From a virus, in IMG/VR virus record IMGVR_UViG_3300042691_048644, positions 1 through 23,205 of that record: a stretch of 23,205 nucleotides of DNA; one strand, 5' to 3'. Below are positions 1 through 6,399 of the stretch, in pieces. Position numbers and translations under genes: made by a program. The first letter of the stretch is position 1. Every line of letters begins with the position of its first letter. The notes under the pieces were generated by a model. The model was not told the DNA's origin and did not search any database. It saw only the letters and a list, made by a program, of their open reading frames with translations.

Positions 1-845
1 CAAAAAGAGGGCATGCTGTATATTTTGATATATATGAAATTGCACCAGTTTCTTTAAAGGAAGCGTTGGGTAAAGTTGGCATTAGTTTAAATTCGTCGGA
101 TACAGCGGTAGCAGTTGATGATGAAAGTGGTGGACATTCAATTACTAAACCAAATGAGGTGACAACTGAAAAAATCATTAGTACCGCTAAAGGTGTAATT
201 TCTTCCATAGTTAAAACATTCACCGGTTCAAATCCAATTAACATCGCACCCAGAACGAAAGATAAATCTGTTGCAACTATTGCGTTATATATGCCCGAAA
301 CACTCAATTTCGAAGTCGATGCAAAATATAATCAGATAAATTTAGCAACAGCTGCGAATGCTACATTTTTGTCTGGTCTTGGTCCAGCAGCTATAACATC
401 ATTTATGGAAAATGCAGCAACCAAATTAGCAATGAGTGCTGCCGGTTATGTTTTCAACCCACAGGAACAAGTGTTGTTTGAGGGTATAGAATTTAGAACA
501 TATGAAATGAATTTCACTTTTACACCAAGTTCCAAAGAAGAAACAAACAGTGTAAATAGTATTATAAAAACTTTTCGTTACCATGCTGCACCACAAATAG
601 GTGGTTCAGGAGGATTTTTCTTTATTCCTCCATCGGTTTTTAACGTGTCTTTCCGTTACAATGGAAAAGTCAATCCAAACATAAATCTTTTAAAGAGAAG
701 TGTTTTGGAAAAAGTAACTGTCAATTACGCACCAAATGGATGGGCAGCTTTTGAAGGTAACGGTGCACCAATTCAGACAACTATGTCACTCCAATTCAGA
801 GAAATTGTTCTTGTCGATAAGACTCAGATCAAAGAAGGATTCTAA
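1..845 (+). CDS. gp48: Baseplate tail-tube cap protein, gp48/gp54 family (5' partial)
   Basis: Likely caps the baseplate hub and nucleates the tail tube, as gp48 and gp54 do in T4. The frame is open to the first base of the window (codons run from position 3 without a stop), so the start lies upstream and the TTG at 66 should not be used. The C-terminal half carries the family pattern I recognise: NPQEQVLFEGIEFR, then MNFTFTPSSKEE, then IIKTFRYH with a following G/F-rich stretch and FFIPPSVFNVSF, ending in VNYAPNGW and a TTMSLQFREI strand. These match the conserved C-terminal region of T4 gp54 and cyanophage gp48. It is followed directly by gp53: its TAA overlaps the next ATG by one base (TAATG at 843-847). 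Whether it is the gp48 or the gp54 orthologue cannot be decided from this fragment. Confidence 0.78.
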   Translation, partial: KRGHAVYFDIYEIAPVSLKEALGKVGISLNSSDTAVAVDDESGGHSITKPNEVTTEKIISTAKGVISSIVKTFTGSNPINIAPRTKDKSVATIALYMPETLNFEVDAKYNQINLATAANATFLSGLGPAAITSFMENAATKLAMSAAGYVFNPQEQVLFEGIEFRTYEMNFTFTPSSKEETNSVNSIIKTFRYHAAPQIGGSGGFFFIPPSVFNVSFRYNGKVNPNINLLKRSVLEKVTVNYAPNGWAAFEGNGAPIQTTMSLQFREIVLVDKTQIKEGF

Positions 846-1444
846 TGAGTTACTTTGAAAAATATCCAAAATTAGTTACAACTCAGAAAGATGGCACAAG
901 AAGTGTCATGGTCAACTTACTTACTAGAAGTAGTATCATACAAACTTTACTGAACGATCCACTTTTATTCTATTCGTATGATGTGCAGGACGGTGAAACA
1001 CCAGAAATGATTGCACATAGATATTACAATGATTCTTATTATTATTGGTTAATTCTTTATGCAAACGAAATAACTGATCCACAATGGGGTTGGCCACTGG
1101 ATCGCGCATCTTTTGAAAGATACATTGTGAAAAAATATACAAGTGTAAATCCATACTCAACAATTCATCATTATGAAAAAGTGATTTCACAATTTGAATC
1201 GTCATCAAGAACCACAACGGAAAAAAAGATAGTTATCGATGAAGAAACTTACAATAATCTGACACCATCAAAAACAACTTATCAATTTCCAACAAGTACG
1301 ACGACAATAACAATTTCAAAAAATGCAATAACGTTGTATCAATATGAATTGGATTTAAATGAATCTAAAAGATCAATAAAAGTCATAAAGAAAGAATTTG
1401 CAACAATTGTTGATGGACAATTTGAAACATTAATGTCGGAATAA
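845..1444 (+). CDS. gp53: Baseplate wedge subunit gp53
   Basis: gp53 joins neighbouring wedges around the hub in T4. This 199-aa protein is close to T4 gp53 in size and shows its signature: a YFEKYP start, a hydrophobic segment ending in LLFYSYDVQDGETPE (about residues 40-54), then a LysM-like core IAHRYYNDSYYYWLILYAN (about 56-74) followed by DPQWGWPLD (78-86). The remaining ~100 residues are Thr/Ser/Lys-rich and look less conserved. A good Shine-Dalgarno, AGAAGGA at 833-839, precedes the ATG. The start overlaps the stop of the tube-cap gene, which suggests translational coupling. It ends one base before the next gene's ATG. Confidence 0.88.
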   Translation: MSYFEKYPKLVTTQKDGTRSVMVNLLTRSSIIQTLLNDPLLFYSYDVQDGETPEMIAHRYYNDSYYYWLILYANEITDPQWGWPLDRASFERYIVKKYTSVNPYSTIHHYEKVISQFESSSRTTTEKKIVIDEETYNNLTPSKTTYQFPTSTTTITISKNAITLYQYELDLNESKRSIKVIKKEFATIVDGQFETLMSE

Positions 1445-1445
1445 A

Positions 1446-2780
1446 ATGGTCGATACCCCAAAAAACGTAGCTTATTACCCCCAAAGTGCGAGCGTAGATG
1501 AATTAAGAATCTTTGCATCAACTGGTGAATTTGATGTAACTAAGCTTTTAATAGAACTATCGTTTTTTGAAGACATGTATAGTTTTGTCATTTCTGGATA
1601 TGTAATATTGCGTGATGGTATTGGATTGGTTGAAAAATTACAATTATCAGGTAAAGAAGAAATTCAAATTAGTTTTGGTTCAACAAAGGGGGGATCAGAA
1701 AATGTCAATAAATTACTTGGTAATTTGAAGAAGTATAGAATTTATTCGATACCTGATAGAAAGCCAGTTGGAAACCAAAACAGTGAATTTATAAAAATAT
1801 TCTTTTGTTCAAAAGAGTTGTTTGATTCTGAACAAATAAAGGTGGTAAAATCTTATAAAGGTAAGGCAATACACCAAATTATAACTGACATTCTTTTAAC
1901 GCAATTGAAAGTTAATCCGAACAGAATAGATACACAAAACTTTGAAAAAACAATCGGTGTTTATGATTTTATAATTCCAACACTGCGACCATTTGAAGCG
2001 ATAAGTTGGTTGTGTACATATGCAAAACCAGCCAAGACCGGCGGACAAAGTGCAGATATGTTGTTTTTTGAAACAAAAGATGGATTTCAGTTCAGGTCAA
2101 TTTCTAGCATATATAAAGACCGACCATATAAAACATATACATATAATATAAAAAATATTGAAAGTCAAACCTTTGAACAAAAAATAACCTCTGTACTAGA
2201 TTATCAATTTGTCAAAGACTTTGATGCCTTGAACGAAATAAATTCTGGTACTTTTATAAACAGAGTAATGTCTTTTGATCCTTTAAATAGATCAACCAAT
2301 TTTACAGATTTTGATTACACAAAAGATATTACCACAAGGCTTAATAAAGGTGCACCAACAGATATATCAGAATACAAAGATAAGGCGAGAGGTGCTCTAA
2401 AATTGGTTGTTTCAAATTCAAATCAAAAATTTAAACCAACATTTCAAAATTTAAAGCAGCCTTCACAAAAAAATCTTTCGCCAGATAGTTTCATTCAAGA
2501 AACTGTGAAAAATAGAACAGCAGAATTGGCTCTGGCAAATTATACAATTTTAAAGATTAGAGTTCCTGGTGATACTGGTTTGACAGCAGGATCAATAATA
2601 AATTTCAATTTGCCAGCTCTAGATTATCAAAATAATAGAAAACAATTTGATAAGTTTTATTCTGGTAAATATTTGGTGACAGCTGTCAGACACATATTAC
2701 AATCTCAAGGTGTGTTTCAAACTGATTTGGAGATAACTAAAGACAGTTCGGGAGCTTCTTATATCGATTTACGCAAATAA
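1446..2780 (+). CDS. gp27: gp27-like baseplate hub protein
   Basis: Probable central hub protein, which in T4 forms a trimeric ring joining the tail tube to the gp5 spike. It has 444 aa against 391 in T4 gp27. Supporting features are an N-terminal beta-rich region resembling tail-tube-type hub folds (ELSFFEDMYSFVISGYVILRDG, about residues 37-58, not a signal peptide), a middle region with YRIYSIPDRKP and LRPFEAISWL, and a C-terminal sequence GDTGLTAGSIINFNLP followed by a YSGKYLVTAVRHIL strand, comparable with the C-terminal end of T4 gp27. The assignment rests on pattern and context (directly upstream of the gp5 OB domain) rather than strong identity. The weak GGA at 1438-1440 serves as ribosome-binding site. 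An alternative is a cyanophage-type hub protein of the same fold with another gene name. Confidence 0.65.
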   Translation: MVDTPKNVAYYPQSASVDELRIFASTGEFDVTKLLIELSFFEDMYSFVISGYVILRDGIGLVEKLQLSGKEEIQISFGSTKGGSENVNKLLGNLKKYRIYSIPDRKPVGNQNSEFIKIFFCSKELFDSEQIKVVKSYKGKAIHQIITDILLTQLKVNPNRIDTQNFEKTIGVYDFIIPTLRPFEAISWLCTYAKPAKTGGQSADMLFFETKDGFQFRSISSIYKDRPYKTYTYNIKNIESQTFEQKITSVLDYQFVKDFDALNEINSGTFINRVMSFDPLNRSTNFTDFDYTKDITTRLNKGAPTDISEYKDKARGALKLVVSNSNQKFKPTFQNLKQPSQKNLSPDSFIQETVKNRTAELALANYTILKIRVPGDTGLTAGSIINFNLPALDYQNNRKQFDKFYSGKYLVTAVRHILQSQGVFQTDLEITKDSSGASYIDLRK

Positions 2781-2795
2781 TGGAGTGAAATTGAA

Positions 2796-3146
2796 ATGTC
2801 GAATTTTTTAGGTAAAGACGGATTAATTTGGTGGGTTGGAACTGTAGAGAATAGAATGGATCCTCTTGGTTTGGGTCGTTGCCAAGTTCGAATTTTTGGT
2901 TGGCACACCGATGGTAGTAAAGAATCACAACAGAAGATACCGGTGGTCGATTTACCTTGGGCTATGCCGATATTACCATGTAATAACACCAAATCTTTTT
3001 CTTCTCCGGAACTAAAAGATTGGGTGGTTGGATTTTTCTTTGATGGGCTATCTGGCCAATTTCCTGTAATGTTTGGTGTTATTCCTGGTTTCATACCTAC
3101 AGCAGAAGATAAGAAAGTTGATGGAAATGATTTTATTTACATCTGA
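2796..3146 (+). CDS. gp5: gp5 N-terminal OB-fold domain as a separate protein
   Basis: This 116-aa protein matches only the first domain of T4 gp5, the OB fold that sits on the gp27 ring. The diagnostic stretch is WWVGTVENRMDPLGLGRCQVRIFG (residues 12-35), parallel to WFVGVVEDRMDPLKLGRVRVRVVG in T4 gp5. It is followed by LPWAMPI and a GSS-like loop, then VVGFFFDGLSGQFPVMFGVIPG, parallel to the T4 strand ending in a G-x-L-G turn. The protein then stops with a proper TGA (3144-3146). There is no lysozyme domain and no beta-helix attached; a beta-helix of the gp5 type appears 0.9 kb downstream as its own gene. A TGGAG at 2781-2785 is the likely ribosome-binding site. The hub spike is therefore probably assembled from separate chains. 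Confidence 0.85.
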   Translation: MSNFLGKDGLIWWVGTVENRMDPLGLGRCQVRIFGWHTDGSKESQQKIPVVDLPWAMPILPCNNTKSFSSPELKDWVVGFFFDGLSGQFPVMFGVIPGFIPTAEDKKVDGNDFIYI

Positions 3147-3153
3147 GGTATAA

Positions 3154-4050
3154 ATGGCAGAAACAACAGTCAATCTTGGCGGCTTCGATTTTATAAACTT
3201 CAAAATCACCGAAAGTTTTCCACCAAATTCACCGTTTTCTGGTGTGTTTGCGAAGCCTGGTGTGCAAACCACACCAGCTTTGTCTAGGGGTTATGTTCAG
3301 GGATCAGCAATTGATCTTATGAATAATAATTTAACACACGTATGTGATTTCAGATTTATTTTTAACATTGATATTTTTGCATCTTTAGGTTTGGTAAATC
3401 CTATTGCTGCGATACAACGAGCAATTCGTAATGCAAAGTTGAAAGCTGCAACACGAATGAGAGATTTGTTGCAGAAAGCTATTGAAGTTGTTAAAAAAAT
3501 AATGGCAGCAATAAGTGCAGCATTAAATTTTGATCCCACAGGACAAATCTCTTTGATAGTTGATTTATCTAAAGATACGATTAGAAGAGTAAATCAAGCT
3601 ATTGAAGATGTGGCTGATGCAATTGAGAGCGTTTTGGAGTGGGTATTCTTTGCACAAGAAATTATCGATTTAATAAACTGGATTAAAAGTTTACCGGAAA
3701 AAATTAAAAATCTATTGTTAGCTTGTATTGCAAAATTTGTAGGTTCACTAAAACAAGCAGTTAACAGCATATTATCAATTCCAGATCAAATTATTAATGC
3801 AACTGTGGGCCAAGCAAGATTAATTGCTGATCAATTTGTTGGTGCAGTCAAAGAAGTAGAAGAAGCTGCAAAAATACAATTTGATAGTGATTCAAAAGAT
3901 TTTTCTCCAGAATTATTGGACCTTATAATGAACCCTACAGAAGACGGTGCTAATAATATCATAACATATATAAATGTAAACACAGCAAATGCAAATGCGG
4001 TTTTCGCGAACTCGACAGGAACATTAATGGAAAATTCTTCTTCACCCTAA
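3154..4050 (+). CDS. Unrecognised helical protein between the two gp5 parts
   Basis: I do not recognise a family. The first ~75 residues contain Pro/Gly and beta-like sequence (FDFINFKITESFPPN near the start). Residues ~75-250 look almost wholly alpha-helical, with amphipathic heptad-like stretches and a markedly hydrophobic part around 160-200 (containing WVFFAQEIIDLINWIKSL and NLLLACIAKFVGSL). The C-terminal ~50 residues are Asn/Ala/Ser-rich. No signal peptide, no clean 20-residue membrane span and no lysozyme or peptidase motif is visible. It starts 7 bases after the OB-domain gene with GAGG at 3143-3146 overlapping that gene's stop, and ends 6 bases before the beta-helix gene. Position therefore argues for a hub component. 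Possible roles by inference are a helical linker replacing the gp5 linker/lysozyme region, a tape-measure-like or gp29-like hub plug, or a membrane-active protein released on injection. Confidence 0.7.
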   Translation: MAETTVNLGGFDFINFKITESFPPNSPFSGVFAKPGVQTTPALSRGYVQGSAIDLMNNNLTHVCDFRFIFNIDIFASLGLVNPIAAIQRAIRNAKLKAATRMRDLLQKAIEVVKKIMAAISAALNFDPTGQISLIVDLSKDTIRRVNQAIEDVADAIESVLEWVFFAQEIIDLINWIKSLPEKIKNLLLACIAKFVGSLKQAVNSILSIPDQIINATVGQARLIADQFVGAVKEVEEAAKIQFDSDSKDFSPELLDLIMNPTEDGANNIITYINVNTANANAVFANSTGTLMENSSSP

Positions 4051-4056
4051 TAAATT

Positions 4057-5046
4057 ATGGCAACATCAACAACACAAACATTAGAAGATGGTACAAGCAT
4101 ACAATTTTTTGATGACGGTTCAACATTGGTAACCGACAATGAAGGAAATATAAGTTCTTCACCGGCACCTGATGGACCCGTAAACAAACCAAAAAATGTT
4201 CTTGCATGGACAGAACCAGAATCTGCCGCTAACAGCACACATCAACCTGTATATCCTTACAACAATGTAACACAGACAAAGGGTGGGCATTCATTCGAAA
4301 TGGATGACACTCCAACAAGAGAACGAATTCGTCTGCAACACAAATCTGGAACATTTACAGAGATACATCCAAACGGAAATGAAGTACACAAGATAATTGG
4401 AGATGGATATCATATCGTATTAGGTGATCACAACATATCCATCGGAGTTGATGATGGACAATTAGCTAAAAAATTAAATATCACAGTTAATGGTGATGCA
4501 TATTTTTATGTAAAAGGTAATAAAGTTGAACAGATTGACGGTAGTGTTGAACAGTTTGTTAAAGGCGATTTTACACAAACAGTACAAGGAACGCACACCA
4601 CAACATCTTTTGGAAATATGAAAATTAATGCTGGTTCTAGTGTAAGTCTTGTTCCTGGTTTAGAAAGCAAACTTACAATTAAAACAAATTTAGTTAAGAT
4701 AAATGCAGATGTTGATATCGACACAGGTCTTGTAGCAAATAAGATAACCTCAAGAGGAAGAATAGATTCTGGTCCACTTTCTGGAATTAGTGCTGGTTTA
4801 ATGGGTTTCAATTCTCCTCTTGGTGGTATTTCTATTGGTTTAATAAATCCTGCTATTCCAGGAACAATCATGTCGAGTGGTCCAATAACCTCTTTTTCAA
4901 GTATGTCCGCACCACTTGGAAATTATGGAATATCTGCATCACTACTGGGATTTGATGTTATTAATACTTTATTGAGAAAAGTTCACAAACACGCTGCAAA
5001 AGGTGGTCTAACTTCACCACCATTAACTCAAGAAGTCAAGAAGTGA
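4057..5046 (+). CDS. gp5: gp5 C-terminal beta-helix spike as a separate protein
   Basis: This 329-aa protein corresponds to the C-terminal piercing needle of T4 gp5. Residues 66-107 read YPYNNVTQTKGGHSFEMDDT...RERIRLQHKSGTFTEIHPNG, the strongly conserved entry to the triple-stranded beta-helix (T4 has a GHIFEIDDTP...LLQFHKSG counterpart). From about 110 to 200 there are short alternating strands with regularly spaced V/I, G and N/D (for example YFYVKGNKVEQIDGSVEQFV), as in spike helices. A Gly/Ser/Ile-rich region follows. The extreme C-terminus has H310-x-H312 followed by G, T and PP, resembling the iron-binding tip of phage spikes. There is no lysozyme domain. No clear Shine-Dalgarno precedes the ATG (ACCCTAATAAATT), so expression may depend on coupling to the gene 6 bases upstream. 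Confidence 0.85.
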   Translation: MATSTTQTLEDGTSIQFFDDGSTLVTDNEGNISSSPAPDGPVNKPKNVLAWTEPESAANSTHQPVYPYNNVTQTKGGHSFEMDDTPTRERIRLQHKSGTFTEIHPNGNEVHKIIGDGYHIVLGDHNISIGVDDGQLAKKLNITVNGDAYFYVKGNKVEQIDGSVEQFVKGDFTQTVQGTHTTTSFGNMKINAGSSVSLVPGLESKLTIKTNLVKINADVDIDTGLVANKITSRGRIDSGPLSGISAGLMGFNSPLGGISIGLINPAIPGTIMSSGPITSFSSMSAPLGNYGISASLLGFDVINTLLRKVHKHAAKGGLTSPPLTQEVKK

Positions 5047-5066
5047 AAGCATAAAGGAAATATATT

Positions 5067-5912
5067 ATGGCTGGAGTATACGCTTTACTAGGATTCGACA
5101 CAACAGATCCAATAGCTAATGGTGCTGTTGAACAATTGAGTTCAACAGTTCAGACACAAATGAAAATGATGCCGAAGTTACTGCAACCATGGCAAGAAGC
5201 CGATTTAATATCAGATGAAGTCGAACAATATTTTGTGAATCCTGTATCAAACACGATCAATGTCATCTGGTCAACATCAAACACAATTTCGAATCTATCA
5301 TTTTCAAATGTTATCACAGGTACAATAAATGTAACATTCAATAATCCTGGTGTATCCAATATTATGAATCCTGCACTGATGGTCGTGAGAGATGTGACGC
5401 AAAACATTGCAAATAGTTTTATGATACACACAGACAGAATATCGAATGTGATGCCACTTGATTTCGATGTTGATTTACCACATTATGAAACCGCAATTGG
5501 TTTTGGTAAAATTATCATGTATATTGTCAACCAAACCGATAATATACAGAACAACTCACCCTTGATTGGTAGTTTTTCCAGTCTTTTTGTTGCAAATACA
5601 CTGTCGGATTACTCAAATACCTTTGTTTCGATATCAAATGTTTACTTGGGTTCAATCGTTAATGGCAATTCTTCACTAAGTTTAACAGATGCGAATGAAT
5701 TTTCAAATGCTGCAAATCAAGTTTCAAATACAATGACGACATATCGACAAAAAGACTTTGATTTTTTCACAAATTCACAAATGATCGTAGATAGGTATAA
5801 TAAAGCTAGTGAATTCAATAGGATTGGCCAGACAGAACTATTTCTAATCAATAATTACATCGGAACAACAAACTTAAAGAACAATTTGGCAAATACCGGT
5901 AATACATCCTAA
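5067..5912 (+). CDS. Unrecognised 281-aa structural-type protein
   Basis: No family recognised. It begins MAGVYALLGFDTTDPIANGA and has a Met/Pro-containing helix (MKMMPKLLQPWQEADLI, about residues 33-49). The middle is dominated by Asn, Ser, Thr and Val with repeated S-N pairs (STSNTISNLSFSNVI), typical of beta-rich virion proteins. The end is a more charged, probably helical C-terminus (TYRQKDFDFFTNSQMIVDRYNKASEF). No signal peptide or membrane span is convincing. AAAGGAA at 5053-5059 is a good ribosome-binding site eight bases before the ATG. It is the last gene of the hub block, ahead of the gap before gp25, so a tail or baseplate role is likely but unproven. Confidence 0.75.
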   Translation: MAGVYALLGFDTTDPIANGAVEQLSSTVQTQMKMMPKLLQPWQEADLISDEVEQYFVNPVSNTINVIWSTSNTISNLSFSNVITGTINVTFNNPGVSNIMNPALMVVRDVTQNIANSFMIHTDRISNVMPLDFDVDLPHYETAIGFGKIIMYIVNQTDNIQNNSPLIGSFSSLFVANTLSDYSNTFVSISNVYLGSIVNGNSSLSLTDANEFSNAANQVSNTMTTYRQKDFDFFTNSQMIVDRYNKASEFNRIGQTELFLINNYIGTTNLKNNLANTGNTS

Positions 5913-5926
5913 AATTTCGAAATTTT
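5911..5926 (+). terminator. Perfect A/T palindrome, weak terminator candidate
   Basis: AAAATTTCGAAATTTT is a perfect 16-base palindrome followed by one more T, and it overlaps the stop codon of the upstream gene (TAA 5910-5912). A hairpin of six A-T pairs with a TCGA loop and a T run could act as a weak intrinsic terminator, or the palindrome could be a protein site. The stem lacks G-C pairs, so confidence is low. Confidence 0.25.
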
Positions 5927-6003
5927 TCATTCCAGCCCAAGAATTTTCTCCGACGAATTCAAAAATCCAAAAAAGCGATTTACTTTTCGCACATAAATAA
6001 AAG
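5913..6003 (+). promoter_or_regulatory. 91-base intergenic gap with late-promoter-like CATAAATA
   Basis: This is the longest non-coding stretch in the window. CATAAATA at 5992-5999 matches the T4 late promoter octamer TATAAATA at seven of eight positions, four bases before the gp25 ATG. T4 late initiation begins a few bases after the octamer, so a transcript from here would begin at or inside the start codon. Either the message is nearly leaderless or the motif is only an A-rich translation leader. GCGA (5975-5978) and TCGC (5987-5990) could pair as a four-base stem just upstream. Confidence 0.35.
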
Positions 6004-6399
6004 ATGGCACAAACACTAAACAAACTATACTCGGATATAGACTTCACTTTCACCAGAGTACCGGTGACAGGTGATGTTGCCGTTAGTTATGATTTTCAGG
6101 CTGTCACACGTTCCGTCAGAAATTTATTACAAACAAATAACTACGATAGACCTTTTAATCCTGATCTAGGTTCACAATTAAACGCAATATTATTTGAACC
6201 TATGAGCCCCTTGACGGAAAACAGTATAGAAAATGAAATTGCTCAGATGATTGGGGCATATGAACCCAGAGTAATTTTGCAAAAAGTGAATGTGGAAGCA
6301 AATGATGCTCAAAATGCCTACAATGTGACAATAAGTTTTTTCCTACAGAATGCTACCACACCAACATCAATAACAATCCTTTTAGAGAGAAACCGATAA
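6004..6399 (+). CDS. gp25: Baseplate wedge subunit gp25
   Basis: gp25 is the small wedge protein that contacts the sheath and triggers its assembly; it shares a fold with type VI secretion TssE. This 131-aa protein is the usual length (132 in T4). It carries the family pattern LNKLYSDIDFTFTR (6-19), then VTRSVRNLLQTNNYDRPFNPDLGSQL (about 35-60), with the conserved RP(F)xPxxGS turn, and LFEPMSP. The ATG at 6004 gives an N-terminus in register with T4 gp25. No strong Shine-Dalgarno is present, only A-rich sequence. Its stop TAA at 6397-6399 abuts the gp6 ATG at 6400 with no gap. Confidence 0.92.
   Translation: MAQTLNKLYSDIDFTFTRVPVTGDVAVSYDFQAVTRSVRNLLQTNNYDRPFNPDLGSQLNAILFEPMSPLTENSIENEIAQMIGAYEPRVILQKVNVEANDAQNAYNVTISFFLQNATTPTSITILLERNR

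Noticed and set aside
66-68. TTG start for the first gene
   Set aside because: The same frame is open to the window's first base and encodes plausible sequence before it, so this is a truncated gene, not a TTG start.
2759-3272. Minus-strand open frames over the OB-domain gene
   Set aside because: They lie antisense to a gp5 OB domain with clear family motifs, lack ribosome-binding sites and show no recognisable domain.
4506-4871. 121-aa minus-strand open frame
   Set aside because: Antisense shadow of the beta-helix spike gene; its Pro/Ile/Leu-rich product is a reading artefact.
2796-5046. Simple frameshift splitting gp5
   Set aside because: The two parts are separated by a complete 298-aa gene, each with its own start and stop, so one or two base changes could not restore a T4-like gp5.
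5971-5990. Strong hairpin terminator before gp25
   Set aside because: Only four pairs (GCGA/TCGC) without a following T run; too weak to call.
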